NCBI GenBank assembly: GCA_017539165.1
Contig: JAFYHN010000079.1
Location: 62,001-126,000 of the forward strand
Length of the DNA stretch: 64,000 nucleotides
Direction: 5' to 3'
Source of the DNA: Eubacterium sp.
Lineage (GTDB): Bacteria > Bacillota > Clostridia > Lachnospirales > Lachnospiraceae
The notes beneath the pieces were generated by a model that was given only the letters and a program-made list of their open reading frames with translations, was not told the origin of the DNA and did no database searches. Every line of letters begins with the position of its first letter. Position 1 is the stretch's first letter. The translations under genes and the position numbers were made by a program. Positions 11,901 through 19,258 of the stretch are shown piece after piece.

Positions 11901-12671
11901 TCGTCCCTGGCGAACATCAAGCGTACTTTCTTCCAATATATAAGAATTAGTCTGAGACATAACCGTAATGGTGAGAGTATAATCTAACTGTCCTTCTGCA
12001 CCATAAAAATGGATATAAGAATTATACTTATCTGTCGAACTATAACCATATCTTGCAAAAATCTTTATAGTTCCACTTTTAGGATTATTTTCCTTAGGAG
12101 TGATAACATAATAAATATTCGAATCGCCTATATACTCATCATTTTCCATACAAGTATTAAGCCCATAATCTTTTTTCTTTTTATTTAGTGTCGATCCACC
12201 CGTTCCACTTCCAAGTATCAATACTTTACCTGCATTGCCTTCAGGATTTATTTGATATATCGATGTGTAACCACTTTTATACTGACCATCGGATGTAGAA
12301 AAATAAGTTTCAAAAGAAACCTCAGAATTATATTCAAACTCGACTGCCGAGCCAAAATCCATATAAAGAACATCACTCTGCTGACCGGAAGCATTTCCTA
12401 ATTCCACTCTATTTATTGTGTTCTTATCATATGTAGCACTGGTGTAATTATATTTTATGTACTGATCTATCAATTTTCCTTGTTCATCCCTTACATCTAC
12501 TTCCACAGCCTCATCTATTTCGTTACCTGCTAATGATATGGTTTTTTTAGGCTCTGTGCCTTCTGCATGCACCGACTTTATAGTATTCCATCCGATGCCT
12601 GAAAATGACATCAAAAGAGCCAGTGCAACTGCAATAAATCTTTGTGATGATTTTAAATAGACTTTTTGCAT
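2904..12671 (-). CDS. Giant secreted bacterial-Ig-like repeat protein with C-terminal LRR domain (about 3255 aa)
   Basis: I place the start at the ATG at 12671 (MQKVYLKSSQRF), directly behind GGAAAGGAGAGAGT; an in-frame ATG six codons upstream lacks such a site. A signal peptide ends near SVHA. The first ~980 residues hold irregular Ig-like domains. Then comes a module of about 700 residues built of repeats with G.DYT..Y and NYTG..  signatures plus a Big_2-like domain with W.S.DESVA.VD. It occurs twice (about residues 985-1700 and 1885-2580), separated by further Ig domains. Residues ~2580-3040 are alternating Big_2 domains. A Gly/Asn-rich linker (DNA 3478-3560) leads to BspA-type LRRs and a Lys-rich tail. 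No LPXTG motif or C-terminal membrane helix is seen, so the cell-wall anchor, if any, is unknown. Probable surface adhesin or matrix scaffold; function not established. Confidence 0.85.
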   Translation of the reverse strand: MQKVYLKSSQRFIAVALALLMSFSGIGWNTIKSVHAEGTEPKKTISLAGNEIDEAVEVDVRDEQGKLIDQYIKYNYTSATYDKNTINRVELGNASGQQSDVLYMDFGSAVEFEYNSEVSFETYFSTSDGQYKSGYTSIYQINPEGNAGKVLILGSGTGGSTLNKKKKDYGLNTCMENDEYIGDSNIYYVITPKENNPKSGTIKIFARYGYSSTDKYNSYIHFYGAEGQLDYTLTITVMSQTNSYILEESTLDVRQGRNATIDAVGGGTDGYNWFILKGSNYSTGILKTAGRNLISDSAKVLTDEEQEAANGTVSPRVSGGVTKADSSRGIFNAYSDRGIGDIYVLTETNSGIDATDEKNKCVALLGRKLQCITRLGISEWRKAIKIGFLKDGSELSQDGEVEYNFLINTTVRLDNLVIGHTGKFDGQGNEIKTNDYFHFKLDGKTVNYKSENEKIAEYKFNKSGEYILQVSTEDEKITKSCKIIISQPTSKLITYKNEISDNNIVGNSEATGQSSTSATVRYNNEISLLVEEDAGANEPLNVRVNNALTSEYLSISEPEKLANNIFKYTFKVIKDVDEEKELNINISTARDRTDSETPATNINVAFMLKVYPSSSGELKAEYTTNLSGYNYKNKDTGVVSDTASVLFDNDNIDLYEGEKVDIITEPENIGNEAPDQIIYNIMENSAFIEKTDSSKDQRATSISWVKGSGEESSLLKASALSSQIFKKNSEGDIELDENGNPIPEYIDSEHEGQKEYLSYSKNINIPINTKIKTSKVTLALGQNPSTNPTVNVNGDYDLIATVAPENTDETLYWKSVDSSKIVFVKDDGSEVSEIYDGGNTVKIRTKSRTDDDPNTVNGSIIQAYTMHKHGNRVHISSKLSAAISIRVKEAGAVRIEPDDWTSVYKSGTQYQKKNLTVKVYDNADGDGTPQTNPTVDWRVKEGDERVLNIDKNQGSSVTATTERVGTAQIIAKSGTTEGYSTATITAPFTDGNITLSGVNTNVDNTPSEGAYIYLPNGIAQPDIKPVLTAGGDMDSRADADGNYVLKEVLDEGGDYIITDSFKEGDGIGRYSLTFTQGTTGLYTGTRTENYRIYPKTIGSGYKTDAEIKIVQVGELIYNATSQKPELIITYQVGEEKQILVKGTDYTMSTEAAINAGEHEVTITGKGNFTGSVQFKYEIKPFDLEEYFEKGQVAFYNQQTKEYVTEGGIADQTYTTKAITPIPSVCVKYDGFDKFSQPINSATNTTYIDLAYENNVNAGIATITITGKENYTGEISTTFNILPKNISVADNMFKVGAVAEQEYTGFEITPEITATYNGEVLIPGLDYTLSYQNNIDSYVKTGNQYAVITIKGRKDDEHPGNYIGEREVKFKINQVNLSDSTKVVIDPIEDQYDCGTFLRPEISVHCGDYKLVEGVDYTTFYGKDNGTDLEYNYSVGAGKGVVAILPVDKGNFRASAQTDISRKYGQEIFFNIVDKNINNPADSITIKRIVPEGESTDLLKEDTIFVNAMGGVGVNTIVKFDIEAICSDGDCDDPIYAFIPDAYKGLFTCNVETLDISKGNKAILTITGGNKAANGEITIKTKGGTERIITVVVNDPATKVQLSYDKNKTDMKNHVKSDIANGVTEVRERHKYQLIANLSRGTKDTVTWKSKDESVATVDEFGCVTALKKGSTIITATTNPSELYDGGVQGYVTMNVSENVMAESISIEPVVDKIRVGKQAQLVGTAVGKDGRNVTENLVWHSDNENIVEIVEGKETSVAVIKAIDPGKTTIHYGSEFEDGKEASFEIVAYEPQTSISIKTAKNATAADVGIINGVVDKSNTVYGVVVDEELQSLKDAKVEWTIGNPNVLEVVSKDTNNCQVELKFKQVGNTTIKVTSADLEETYNVTVTAPINGSRKVDASTTVPYVNVSGIEDRTYLPNGMIPEFKEEAISSVDSRGDNYKLINGNDYISSNSYPEGGKVGTYKYTLSQVSGGFYTGSQEISYKILQKSLGDGINHDGEIDVDVTDVVYNGKPQIPELSIIYKNGDNEQKLVQGQDYTVSQGYTDAGEDYVLTITAANNSNFKGSFKVNYSILPFDLKANLEKSVRFVKGNDLVESGSIQDQIYTGSAITPNKDVLIRASFDEGKSWTGNLVYDADNNKDVNYSYTNNINAGTATVTITGTKNYTGTISTTFEIVPKDITSGVTFANVANQEYTSKEVTPDISSKYNSMTLVKDIDYTLDYDNNVDSYNVTKKDSVIKVSGKGNYTGYKEVKFKIDQVDISDKTKVIIDEIPDQYECGTFLRPDVTARYGDYVLVEGKDYTTFYGKDNGIKDLSTNINFGTESGVVAILPVTTGNFKATKSTTVSNKSGQEVFFNIIDKDVQHPADDIVIKRKLEGGNADLIDGAIYVNASGGVSKNTTVAFDIEAICDDGDCDDPVFIDVPSEAEGKFTCSVRTLDNNNVNKAVLEITGGTKQAQSYITLMTKKGMSKDITVIVNDPATKVDIAYATNNPQYVDKPISNNTTTVFENHDYQLIAKLSRGTTDSVTWSSSDESVAIVDDDGRVTTLKPGSIRITATTKGSELYEGGVKGVLTFNIKKNVMAHSVTIDSTELTLEKGKTKMLTGTATPQTGTTVTEKLEWTTSDEKIVKIIQGQDTNKATIEAVSPGTAKVYYGSKDQENGVRGYCEVTVFVPVTSLTLDTNSTRIEAGDTVDLTATLNEYATDKFIWETSDSEIASIEVSNTDEVANSQKVTIRGITPKKSATITVKAASNNKAVATCKVDVIDKKADNVTIDKTSITVNAGETFKLKGSASSTSGDVTESLIWGFPSNKIDCIEGEFTTEPTFRAKQTSGTATITYGSNDQNGKIARCEVTILGSSISLDTSKVTIAPDGTAKLTASYPTGSEGGFKWTSSDEDVVKINGASGAVSNSQTVEIVGCGPGKTAQITVASVDDAKIKAVCEVTVSHVMADIVTIDTTSLKLKVGDVSGDLVGSAVSNTGALITEPLGWSTSNSAVVSIVGDVSLNTIKVKAVSAGTATITYGSKMSGGKVATCTVVVNDSNGGSGGNGGNQGGNNGGNQGGNSGNTDANTLTPGKTTSVDGVTYVVNADNTVTYAGNPKAKGTVKIPETVKIGNKTVNVTSVKANAFKNNKTITAVVIGKNVKTIEKNAFMGCTKLKKVTIGANVTTIGNNAFKGCTSLTKIAIPAKVTSIGNNAFAGCSKLITVTIKATKLKKIGKGAFKTINKLAKIKCPKAKLKAYTKMLNKSGVPKKAKITK
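3478..3560 (-). repeat. Gly/Asn-rich linker coding repeat
   Basis: Short tandem codons encode a GGNQGGNN-type linker joining the last Ig-like domain to the C-terminal LRR domain of the giant protein. It is a flexible hinge by composition; its slipped-strand repeat nature could make its length vary between strains. Confidence 0.6.
4935..9720 (-). repeat. Internal duplication of a ~900-residue unit in the giant Ig-like protein
   Basis: Two long diverged copies with matching domain order occupy roughly 7570-9720 and 4935-7010. Shared landmarks include YLPNG, a Y.G..E.YRI / Y.GSQEISYKI element, KPFDL / LPFDL, KVVIDPI.DQY / KVIIDEI.DQY, CDDGDCDDP-like and NVMA.S. They start about 2710 nt apart, so the repeat period including the intervening Ig segment is about 900 codons. 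Seen at protein level; boundaries are approximate. Confidence 0.75.
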
Positions 12672-12772
12672 ACTCTCTCCTTTCCGCATAATAAACCTCT
12701 CCGTTTTTCTTTATCAGAATCCCCCCTATAAACCATTCCGACACATATTAACCCACGTTAACACTTATCGTC

Positions 12773-12801
12773 ATTTTATCACAAAAATAGAGTTGTGTTA
12801 A
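12773..12801 (-). promoter_or_regulatory. Promoter of the giant Ig-like gene
   Basis: Minus strand: TTAACA (12796-12801), 17-nt spacer, TAAAAT (12773-12778) preceded by TG (extended -10). Two good sigma-A boxes at ideal spacing, giving a leader of roughly 95 nt before the ATG at 12671. The boxes lie downstream of the terminator at 12844-12898, so the gene is transcribed separately from the glycan operon. Confidence 0.6.
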
Positions 12802-12843
12802 ATATTTTTTGTGCACTTTTGACATATTTCGCATCATTTCCAT

Positions 12844-12898
12844 AAAAAATTCACCCTTGTCGAGCAACCATACTTACGTGTATTGCTCAACAAGGGTG
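12844..12898 (-). terminator. Rho-independent terminator of the large glycan operon
   Basis: 16-bp stem (arms 12852-12867 and 12883-12898) with a 15-nt loop; on the minus strand its only non-Watson-Crick pair is a G-U, which supports the minus RNA as the folded strand. It is followed by TTTTTT. It begins 20 nt after the stop of the DHHW gene and closes the 34315-to-12918 operon. Confidence 0.9.
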
Positions 12899-12917
12899 TA
12901 TTCAACACTACCAGATT

Positions 12918-14216
12918 TTATTCAAATTCCCACAATGCTTCAGGATTATATGTATCATAACGATTATTGTCCTGATCATTTATCTGAATTACCATATCCG
13001 GTTTTTCTCTATCTATATAATCATATATGCTCCCTTGATAAGATCTTAAGTTGATTCTTCTGATTTGATCAAATTGTAAACAAAGATACGGCACATATGA
13101 ATACGCATACGAATCTGCTAATACCAATACTTTATAGTTATTATTTGAAAGATTATTTCTTATTGCACCGGTTTCTCCAATTGCAAAGGATTTATATATT
13201 GTCTCATCATCTTTCCCAAGATCATTAATTTGATTCCAATTGCAGAATGCCTCTTCTAAGGATTCACTATCTGTATAATCATCCCATACACTGGAACTGG
13301 ATATATTAGTTTTGAACTTAGGTAGATATAATACATAATCACTTTTTTGATCTTTTTCTGTCCATACAGATGAATCTACTATCAGCGAGCCATAAAATCT
13401 GTCTTTATATTCATAATAATTATAGTTGTTTATATCATATAACGAAGCGTCATAATCCAGATCGGCTATCCTACATATTTCTCTGGCTGAAATACTTGAA
13501 GCCAATAAAGCAGCTTTATTATTCCAATGATGATCATTTTTATAAAAGAAGTTTTTATAGTTTTCTTCTTTTTCAAATTCATCTCTTAAATCATATGTGT
13601 AAACACCATTTTCTTCTAACAACTCCAATAAATTATCTGCATTTTTATTTGAGTGATTATTTAAGAAAAATGGAAGTTCATTTTCATCATTACGGCTTAT
13701 CTTGCCTGGAGCAAGAAAGAATATGTATTCTATCCCTCTACTCTTAAGAGATATATTAAAATCCGATATTCTATGAACAAGTTCTGTGTTATCTCTCTCT
13801 TCAATAATGTTGACTAGGTATCCGTCCCCCATATCATAAACATTACTAGCCTCGTTGTTATTATCTGATTTGGTTCCACTGGACGATACTCTAGGAAGAT
13901 TTAATCTGGATTCATTATACCCTGCTACACCGGATATAAATGAATTTAAAAAACATCCTTGTTGAAAAAAATAGTCCCACTGTACACTTCTATTTTCATT
14001 TTCACTTATATTCAAATTCACATTTACAGACTCATTTCTAAATCTTTCATCAATAGCTCTAATCAATCTTTCATCTCCCCAAAACAATATCTCATAAGCC
14101 GGGGGTTCTTTATTAATCCCATAAACAGACACATTAAAGATTAATGTACGAGCTAAACCTAGCAAAAAGGCAATAAATAACATATACATTATCAAAACAA
14201 ACTTTTTATTTGACAT
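12918..14216 (-). CDS. DHHW/AlgJ-like (SGNH-fold) partner of the MBOAT acyltransferase
   Basis: 432 aa with one N-terminal membrane anchor (about residues 5-26), the rest predicted outside the cell. It has the signature NDHHWN near residue 225 and a possible SGNH-type serine block (VLADSYAYSYVPYL) near residue 365, with a C-terminal Q.NDQ element. These match the DHHW protein family related to AlgJ/AlgX, which helps move acetyl groups from an MBOAT protein to an extracellular polysaccharide. It starts 11 nt after the stop of the MBOAT gene, the usual pairing. The usual GDS is replaced by ADS, so whether it is catalytic or only a partner is open. It is the last gene of the glycan operon. Confidence 0.85.
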   Translation of the reverse strand: MSNKKFVLIMYMLFIAFLLGLARTLIFNVSVYGINKEPPAYEILFWGDERLIRAIDERFRNESVNVNLNISENENRSVQWDYFFQQGCFLNSFISGVAGYNESRLNLPRVSSSGTKSDNNNEASNVYDMGDGYLVNIIEERDNTELVHRISDFNISLKSRGIEYIFFLAPGKISRNDENELPFFLNNHSNKNADNLLELLEENGVYTYDLRDEFEKEENYKNFFYKNDHHWNNKAALLASSISAREICRIADLDYDASLYDINNYNYYEYKDRFYGSLIVDSSVWTEKDQKSDYVLYLPKFKTNISSSSVWDDYTDSESLEEAFCNWNQINDLGKDDETIYKSFAIGETGAIRNNLSNNNYKVLVLADSYAYSYVPYLCLQFDQIRRINLRSYQGSIYDYIDREKPDMVIQINDQDNNRYDTYNPEALWEFE

Positions 14217-14227
14217 ATTTCACCTAC

Positions 14228-15643
14228 TTAGAATTGAAAATAAATAAACGGACTATTTGTATGTGAATATACAACTAATAATGATAATATAAATACAAGA
14301 ATAGCAATCAAAGAATTAACAGAATCTTTATTATCCTTTTTTAAAAACGATAACATTTTACCATATACAGGAAAACTGAATATAATAGCAACCGGAAACA
14401 GAATATAATAAAACTTTAGTATTTCAAAAAAGTTGTTATTTATAAATGGAATCCCAGTAAATCCAAACATTCCTCCAACTATTCGATATATGCCATCCAT
14501 ATCATTTTCATAAAAGATCACCCAGCCAATCACTATAACCAATATGGTAATCACTCTATACAGCAACGCCCCTATCGTAGATCTTTTTGACTTATTTAAG
14601 TTCGCGTTTTTAAAAATATATCTTTCTAAAATGATAAAAATAAAATACCATATTCCCCATAATAGAAATGTCCAGTTTGCGCCATGCCATATCCCGGTTA
14701 CACACCAGACAATAAACAGATTCAATATATTCCGAACTTTTGAACATCTATTACCGCCTAATGGAATATATATATAATCTTTCAACCATCCACTTAATGA
14801 CATATGCCATCTTCTCCAAAACTCTGTAATAGTTCCTGATATATAAGGATAATTAAAATTCTCATTCAATTTAAAACCAAACATAGCAGAAAGTCCAATA
14901 GCCATATCAGAGTATCCTGAAAAGTCAAAATATATCTGTAGCGTATAACATAAAGCGCCAAACCAACATAACAGGATTGAGAGATCCTTATTTCCGGCAT
15001 TCCCAAGAATTGATACCGCAGCAAAATCGAGATAATCAGCTATTAATACTTTTTTTGCCAAACCATATGAAAATCTGTAAAACCCGTTTGCTATTCTATT
15101 ATAATCATAATCTCTATACTTAATCTGTTCTGATATATCATTATATCTTACAATTGGTCCGGCAATAAGTTGAGGAAACAATGCAACATATAAACCAACA
15201 TCGATTATATTTCGGCATGGTTCGGCCTTACCCATGTAAACATCTATCACATATGAAAGAACCTGAAACATATAAAAGGATATACCAATTGGCAGAACTA
15301 TATTAGTGACATTCGTTTTCTGTAACACATTTATCTCATAAAAGGTTTGGGTTATCAAATTAAAATATTTGAAATATACAAGAATAAACACATCACTTAA
15401 AATAGTGAAAATGAAAATAGTTTTTGTCATCTTAAGAGCCATTAACCAGTTAAATAGAATAACCAGCATTAGCAAGAAGACATATTTTAACTCTCCATAT
15501 GCATAAAACAATAAACTGGCGATAAATAGCAGAAGATTTTGATATTTAATACTATGTATTCTGATTTTTCTTATTCCACCGTAATACATAACAAAAACTA
15601 CCGGCAAGAATAAGAATAAAAAGATTTTTGAAGAAAAAACCAT
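14228..15643 (-). CDS. MBOAT family O-acyltransferase (AlgI/DltB-like)
   Basis: 471 aa polytopic membrane protein. It has the hallmark run FDFSGYSDMAIG near residue 240, FWRRWHMSLSGWLKDY near residue 285 and IPLGGNR just after. The expected catalytic His lies in TGIWHGANWTF near residue 330. Length matches AlgI/PatA-type MBOATs. The family moves acetyl groups from a cytosolic donor across the membrane to an exported polymer. The immediately downstream DHHW protein is the typical extracellular partner. Together they probably O-acetylate the glycan made by this operon; the acyl group and acceptor are inferred, not visible. Confidence 0.92.
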   Translation of the reverse strand: MVFSSKIFLFLFLPVVFVMYYGGIRKIRIHSIKYQNLLLFIASLLFYAYGELKYVFLLMLVILFNWLMALKMTKTIFIFTILSDVFILVYFKYFNLITQTFYEINVLQKTNVTNIVLPIGISFYMFQVLSYVIDVYMGKAEPCRNIIDVGLYVALFPQLIAGPIVRYNDISEQIKYRDYDYNRIANGFYRFSYGLAKKVLIADYLDFAAVSILGNAGNKDLSILLCWFGALCYTLQIYFDFSGYSDMAIGLSAMFGFKLNENFNYPYISGTITEFWRRWHMSLSGWLKDYIYIPLGGNRCSKVRNILNLFIVWCVTGIWHGANWTFLLWGIWYFIFIILERYIFKNANLNKSKRSTIGALLYRVITILVIVIGWVIFYENDMDGIYRIVGGMFGFTGIPFINNNFFEILKFYYILFPVAIIFSFPVYGKMLSFLKKDNKDSVNSLIAILVFILSLLVVYSHTNSPFIYFQF

Positions 15644-15707
15644 TGATCTATATCACCTTTTTATCTTATATTACTATTGGTCATCTCTTTAAAGATATAA
15701 TTATGAA

Positions 15708-16622
15708 TCATAAATGCTTCTTCCAATAATCTACAGTTCTTCTGATTCCTTCCTCAAAACTTACTTTTGATTGAAATCCTGTGTCTCTGACCAATTCATA
15801 TATATTAACACACGAACTAAACGATTTGTTAGTTAATGATGGTACTTCTCCTATTCCAAGTTCTAATGAAGGATCAATGATATCTCTTATCTGCATTATA
15901 TATTCTTTCAATGGTCTAAATTGTCCCGATCCTATTCCATATACATTTTCACTTACACCTCGCTCACCTATTAATCTAAGAGCTCTCACAACATCTGAAA
16001 CATATAAAAAATCCCACATTTGTTCAAGACTACCATATTGAGGTTTCTTTTTCTCTATAAGACTTTTAATTGTATAAGTTATAATATTATTATCTGTTCT
16101 TCTTTCACCAAACGTACTTGGAATAACCGCCCAAATAAAAGGTTGGTTCAACTGTTTTGCATATACATCCAAAAAATAATGAACTGATACTTTCGCACAT
16201 CCATACATATCATTGGGACTCTGTTTTGCTTTCAGATCCATCACATTCGTCGTTAAAGCGTATTCGGCTACTGTTCCGGTTGAGACAAATAATTTGCACC
16301 CTATATCATTACATACTTTTAAAACATTCAAACACATTGGGATATTTGAAATCTGTAACATAATATCATTTTTAAATTCTGTAGAAACCCCTCCCCAACA
16401 TAAATTAAAGAAAACATCATATTCTTTACTAGGAATATCAAATGAAGAAAGTTCTTCCAAATCTTTATTTATAATTATAAATTTCTCATTATTCTTTAAT
16501 TCCGGTATCAACTTATCAGGATTACGTACTATAGCCGTAACTTCATAGTCATTATTCAAAAGTTCCAATGTAAGCCAGCTTCCTATAAATCCCGTTGAAC
16601 CTGTTACTATTGCTCTTTTCAT
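15708..16622 (-). CDS. NAD(P)-dependent sugar epimerase/4-ketoreductase (extended SDR)
   Basis: 304 aa. The N-terminal Rossmann motif TGSTGFIG is at residues 7-14. The catalytic set is visible as STGTVAEY near residue 115 and YGCAK (YxxxK) near residue 140. Extended-SDR proteins with this layout act on nucleotide sugars as 4,6-dehydratases, epimerases or 4-ketoreductases; length and the compact C-terminus favour a ketoreductase or epimerase, but the substrate cannot be told. The start overlaps the upstream YfhO stop by one base (TAATG), so the two are translationally coupled. It probably shapes one of the sugars used by the neighbouring glycosyltransferases. Confidence 0.85.
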   Translation of the reverse strand: MKRAIVTGSTGFIGSWLTLELLNNDYEVTAIVRNPDKLIPELKNNEKFIIINKDLEELSSFDIPSKEYDVFFNLCWGGVSTEFKNDIMLQISNIPMCLNVLKVCNDIGCKLFVSTGTVAEYALTTNVMDLKAKQSPNDMYGCAKVSVHYFLDVYAKQLNQPFIWAVIPSTFGERRTDNNIITYTIKSLIEKKKPQYGSLEQMWDFLYVSDVVRALRLIGERGVSENVYGIGSGQFRPLKEYIMQIRDIIDPSLELGIGEVPSLTNKSFSSCVNIYELVRDTGFQSKVSFEEGIRRTVDYWKKHL

Positions 16623-19258
16623 TATTCCCCACCTTTATCTTCTTCATATATAAAACCGTTATAGCCTTCTAACTTCTCATTATTGGGGCTCTTATTAATT
16701 ATTTTCATAACAATAATTCCTATAAATATAATCAATGAAATGGCATTAATAATTAGCCCCATGTAAAAACCACTTGGAACATATTTAAAGATTAATTCAT
16801 GATTACCTTCTGAAAGATTTAAACCAATAAATGAATCCGCATATTTCACCTTTTCCAATTCTTTTTCACCCTCATATATATGCCATCCTTTATCATAAGG
16901 AATAGATGTGAATAACATCTGATTTTTCTTTAAAGATATATTCCCATAGATTTCATCTGATTTTCTGATATCGACAGTCATCTGATTATCTTTTAGATAT
17001 TCAATTAATTGATTGTAATTCTCCTGATTAAGAATTGCCATATCAACCTCAAGATTATAAAATACTTTCGGATCCATATTATAGTCAGAAGCACTAGTAT
17101 TTTCTATATATACATCAACTCTATCTTCAGCCTTCAGCATCCCTAGGGATAAAATCCCACTAGACTGAACACTCCACTCCTTGCGTCTCACTTCATCATT
17201 CACAGCTACAGAAATTTTAGATATATTTGTATATGCAATATTCATATTATATATACCTGGATTTTCTGTAACAAATGAAAGTTTTATATATGGATTCACA
17301 TTACTTCCTGATGGATGACAATACAGAATCATCTTATCACTATCAGCCACAGATAATTCATATCCCTCAGATTCAATATTATACTTTGGGTATACCTTCT
17401 CCATAACGTCTTTTATTCCAGTCATATTAGCAGATAAGGTATTAATATTTTCAAATTTATCATCATCTGTAAGATTGATACTTTCCGAATTATTAATTCC
17501 ATATCCCAGCGAAATCGCATTTTGATTTTCGAATATATGAATATTTTCATCATTATAAATATTTTTATATCCTAAATATCTATTAAAATCATCATTCAGT
17601 GTTACTATTCTTTTTAGTCCAAGCATATCGTCTAATGGTAAATATCCACCACGATCATCAATAGATACAATTGTTGTAAAATATCCGCATTTATTCAAAA
17701 AGTCAACAACTTGCTTATTTTGAAATACATTGAATGCTCCTATCCCATTAAAACCCATAACTAACTCATTATTTTTTGAAGCCATTCCCATAACCCTAGT
17801 TCTGTTCAAATCATTTTTACTGTCTTTAAGAATATCCCCTCTTAAATGTTCTATACTTGAATAGACTTCATCATAAAAATCCCCTACACTTTTATCAGAA
17901 TTGAGAGCACAAAAAGAGTGACTCAGAATTTCAAAAAGCATAGCATATGCAAGTATTACATATAGGATTATTTTCTTAGAATAATTAATAGCTAAAACAA
18001 AAGCTGAATAAAAGAATACTATTATAAGTGAAACAATAAATGCTATTTTACTCATAATAAAGCAATCAAAATCCACATAGAAAAATGATACAAAAACAAA
18101 TGCCTCTGATAAAAGCATTCCAATCAGACTTTTCTTCACATCTAATTCATTATCAAGCACATCCTTTGCCATGAGTAGCAATACGAAAATATATAAAAAT
18201 GAAAATCTGTTTGGGACCCCATTTTGTAAATGAAATCCATGCCATATATAATTAAGTACAGATTCATTCATTGAAACCAACAAGAAAATAAGTATCGATA
18301 TCCTTTTTATTCTTTGACTTAATTTTATCTGAGATGAAAAAAGATACATAAAGAACATGACAACAACAAATGTACCACAATATACATTTGCACAGTTTTT
18401 ATATGCTGTTTTAATCGGAACTGATAGAAAGAATTGATTTCTAAGTATATAAAAGATATTGGAAAACCACTCATGATGCAATGTTTCAGCCTTTCCAATA
18501 CGAGAATCTGCTATAGCTACGCCTGTAATCACTATAGGAAATGCAGTAAGACCAGCTGACAATAACGAAAAAAATATAAATCTTATTCCATCTTTAATAA
18601 ATCTCTTAAATGATTCGTGACTATCTATCACGTACCACAGAACCAAAAAAATACCAATAATGAAAGTCATGAAAATACTACAGTAAGCGGAATAAGCCAG
18701 ACTCAAAATATATACTAATGGATTATTATCTCGAATCATTTTATTATAACCATACATTATGATTGGAAATATCATATATGAGTCCAGCCACATGCTTTCA
18801 TGATAATATCCAAGAACAAATCCACTTAATGCGTATGCACATGCTAATGGCACTACAAATATTCTATTTTTATCTTTATTCTCATTAACAAGATAAAAAC
18901 TAAATGCACCTGCAGATATAACAATCCTTAATGCTAATGATAGATTTATAAAGCTTCTAATATCTGATTTATTTACAAAAACAACAAGCAAATTAACAGG
19001 CGAAGAAACAAGGTAGAAAAAATTAGGTAAATACGAATCTCCCAAAGATCCATTCCAATAATAGAATAAACTCTCTCCATTTTTTAATTTATCATATAAT
19101 ATCACCAGATAGGGATATATATAAGAGATACAATCCTCATTTACAAAGGTATTATTTCCAAAGGGTTCAATCCCCTTGATTATCATAAATACCAGTAAGA
19201 AAACTGCTACTGTACACACGCTTAATATAATATATAAGCTATTTTTTCTGTTATTCAT
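16622..19258 (-). CDS. YfhO-type membrane glycosyltransferase (GT-C)
   Basis: 878 aa, about a dozen membrane helices in the first ~480 residues, a large extracellular part, and a last helix near 830-855. Family marks: an acidic loop-1 motif EDCISYIYP, SSPVNLL, the motif MNESVLNYIWHGFH with VPNRF near residue 340, and the C-terminal beta-domain signature FTSIPYDKGWHIYEG near 780. Characterised YfhO proteins (Bacillus, Listeria GtlB) transfer a sugar from an undecaprenyl phosphate carrier to teichoic acid outside the cell. It follows the GT2 at 19251-20207 with an 8-base overlap, so the two form a CsbB-YfhO-like pair. Acceptor and sugar unknown. Confidence 0.9.
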   Translation of the reverse strand: MNNRKNSLYIILSVCTVAVFLLVFMIIKGIEPFGNNTFVNEDCISYIYPYLVILYDKLKNGESLFYYWNGSLGDSYLPNFFYLVSSPVNLLVVFVNKSDIRSFINLSLALRIVISAGAFSFYLVNENKDKNRIFVVPLACAYALSGFVLGYYHESMWLDSYMIFPIIMYGYNKMIRDNNPLVYILSLAYSAYCSIFMTFIIGIFLVLWYVIDSHESFKRFIKDGIRFIFFSLLSAGLTAFPIVITGVAIADSRIGKAETLHHEWFSNIFYILRNQFFLSVPIKTAYKNCANVYCGTFVVVMFFMYLFSSQIKLSQRIKRISILIFLLVSMNESVLNYIWHGFHLQNGVPNRFSFLYIFVLLLMAKDVLDNELDVKKSLIGMLLSEAFVFVSFFYVDFDCFIMSKIAFIVSLIIVFFYSAFVLAINYSKKIILYVILAYAMLFEILSHSFCALNSDKSVGDFYDEVYSSIEHLRGDILKDSKNDLNRTRVMGMASKNNELVMGFNGIGAFNVFQNKQVVDFLNKCGYFTTIVSIDDRGGYLPLDDMLGLKRIVTLNDDFNRYLGYKNIYNDENIHIFENQNAISLGYGINNSESINLTDDDKFENINTLSANMTGIKDVMEKVYPKYNIESEGYELSVADSDKMILYCHPSGSNVNPYIKLSFVTENPGIYNMNIAYTNISKISVAVNDEVRRKEWSVQSSGILSLGMLKAEDRVDVYIENTSASDYNMDPKVFYNLEVDMAILNQENYNQLIEYLKDNQMTVDIRKSDEIYGNISLKKNQMLFTSIPYDKGWHIYEGEKELEKVKYADSFIGLNLSEGNHELIFKYVPSGFYMGLIINAISLIIFIGIIVMKIINKSPNNEKLEGYNGFIYEEDKGGE

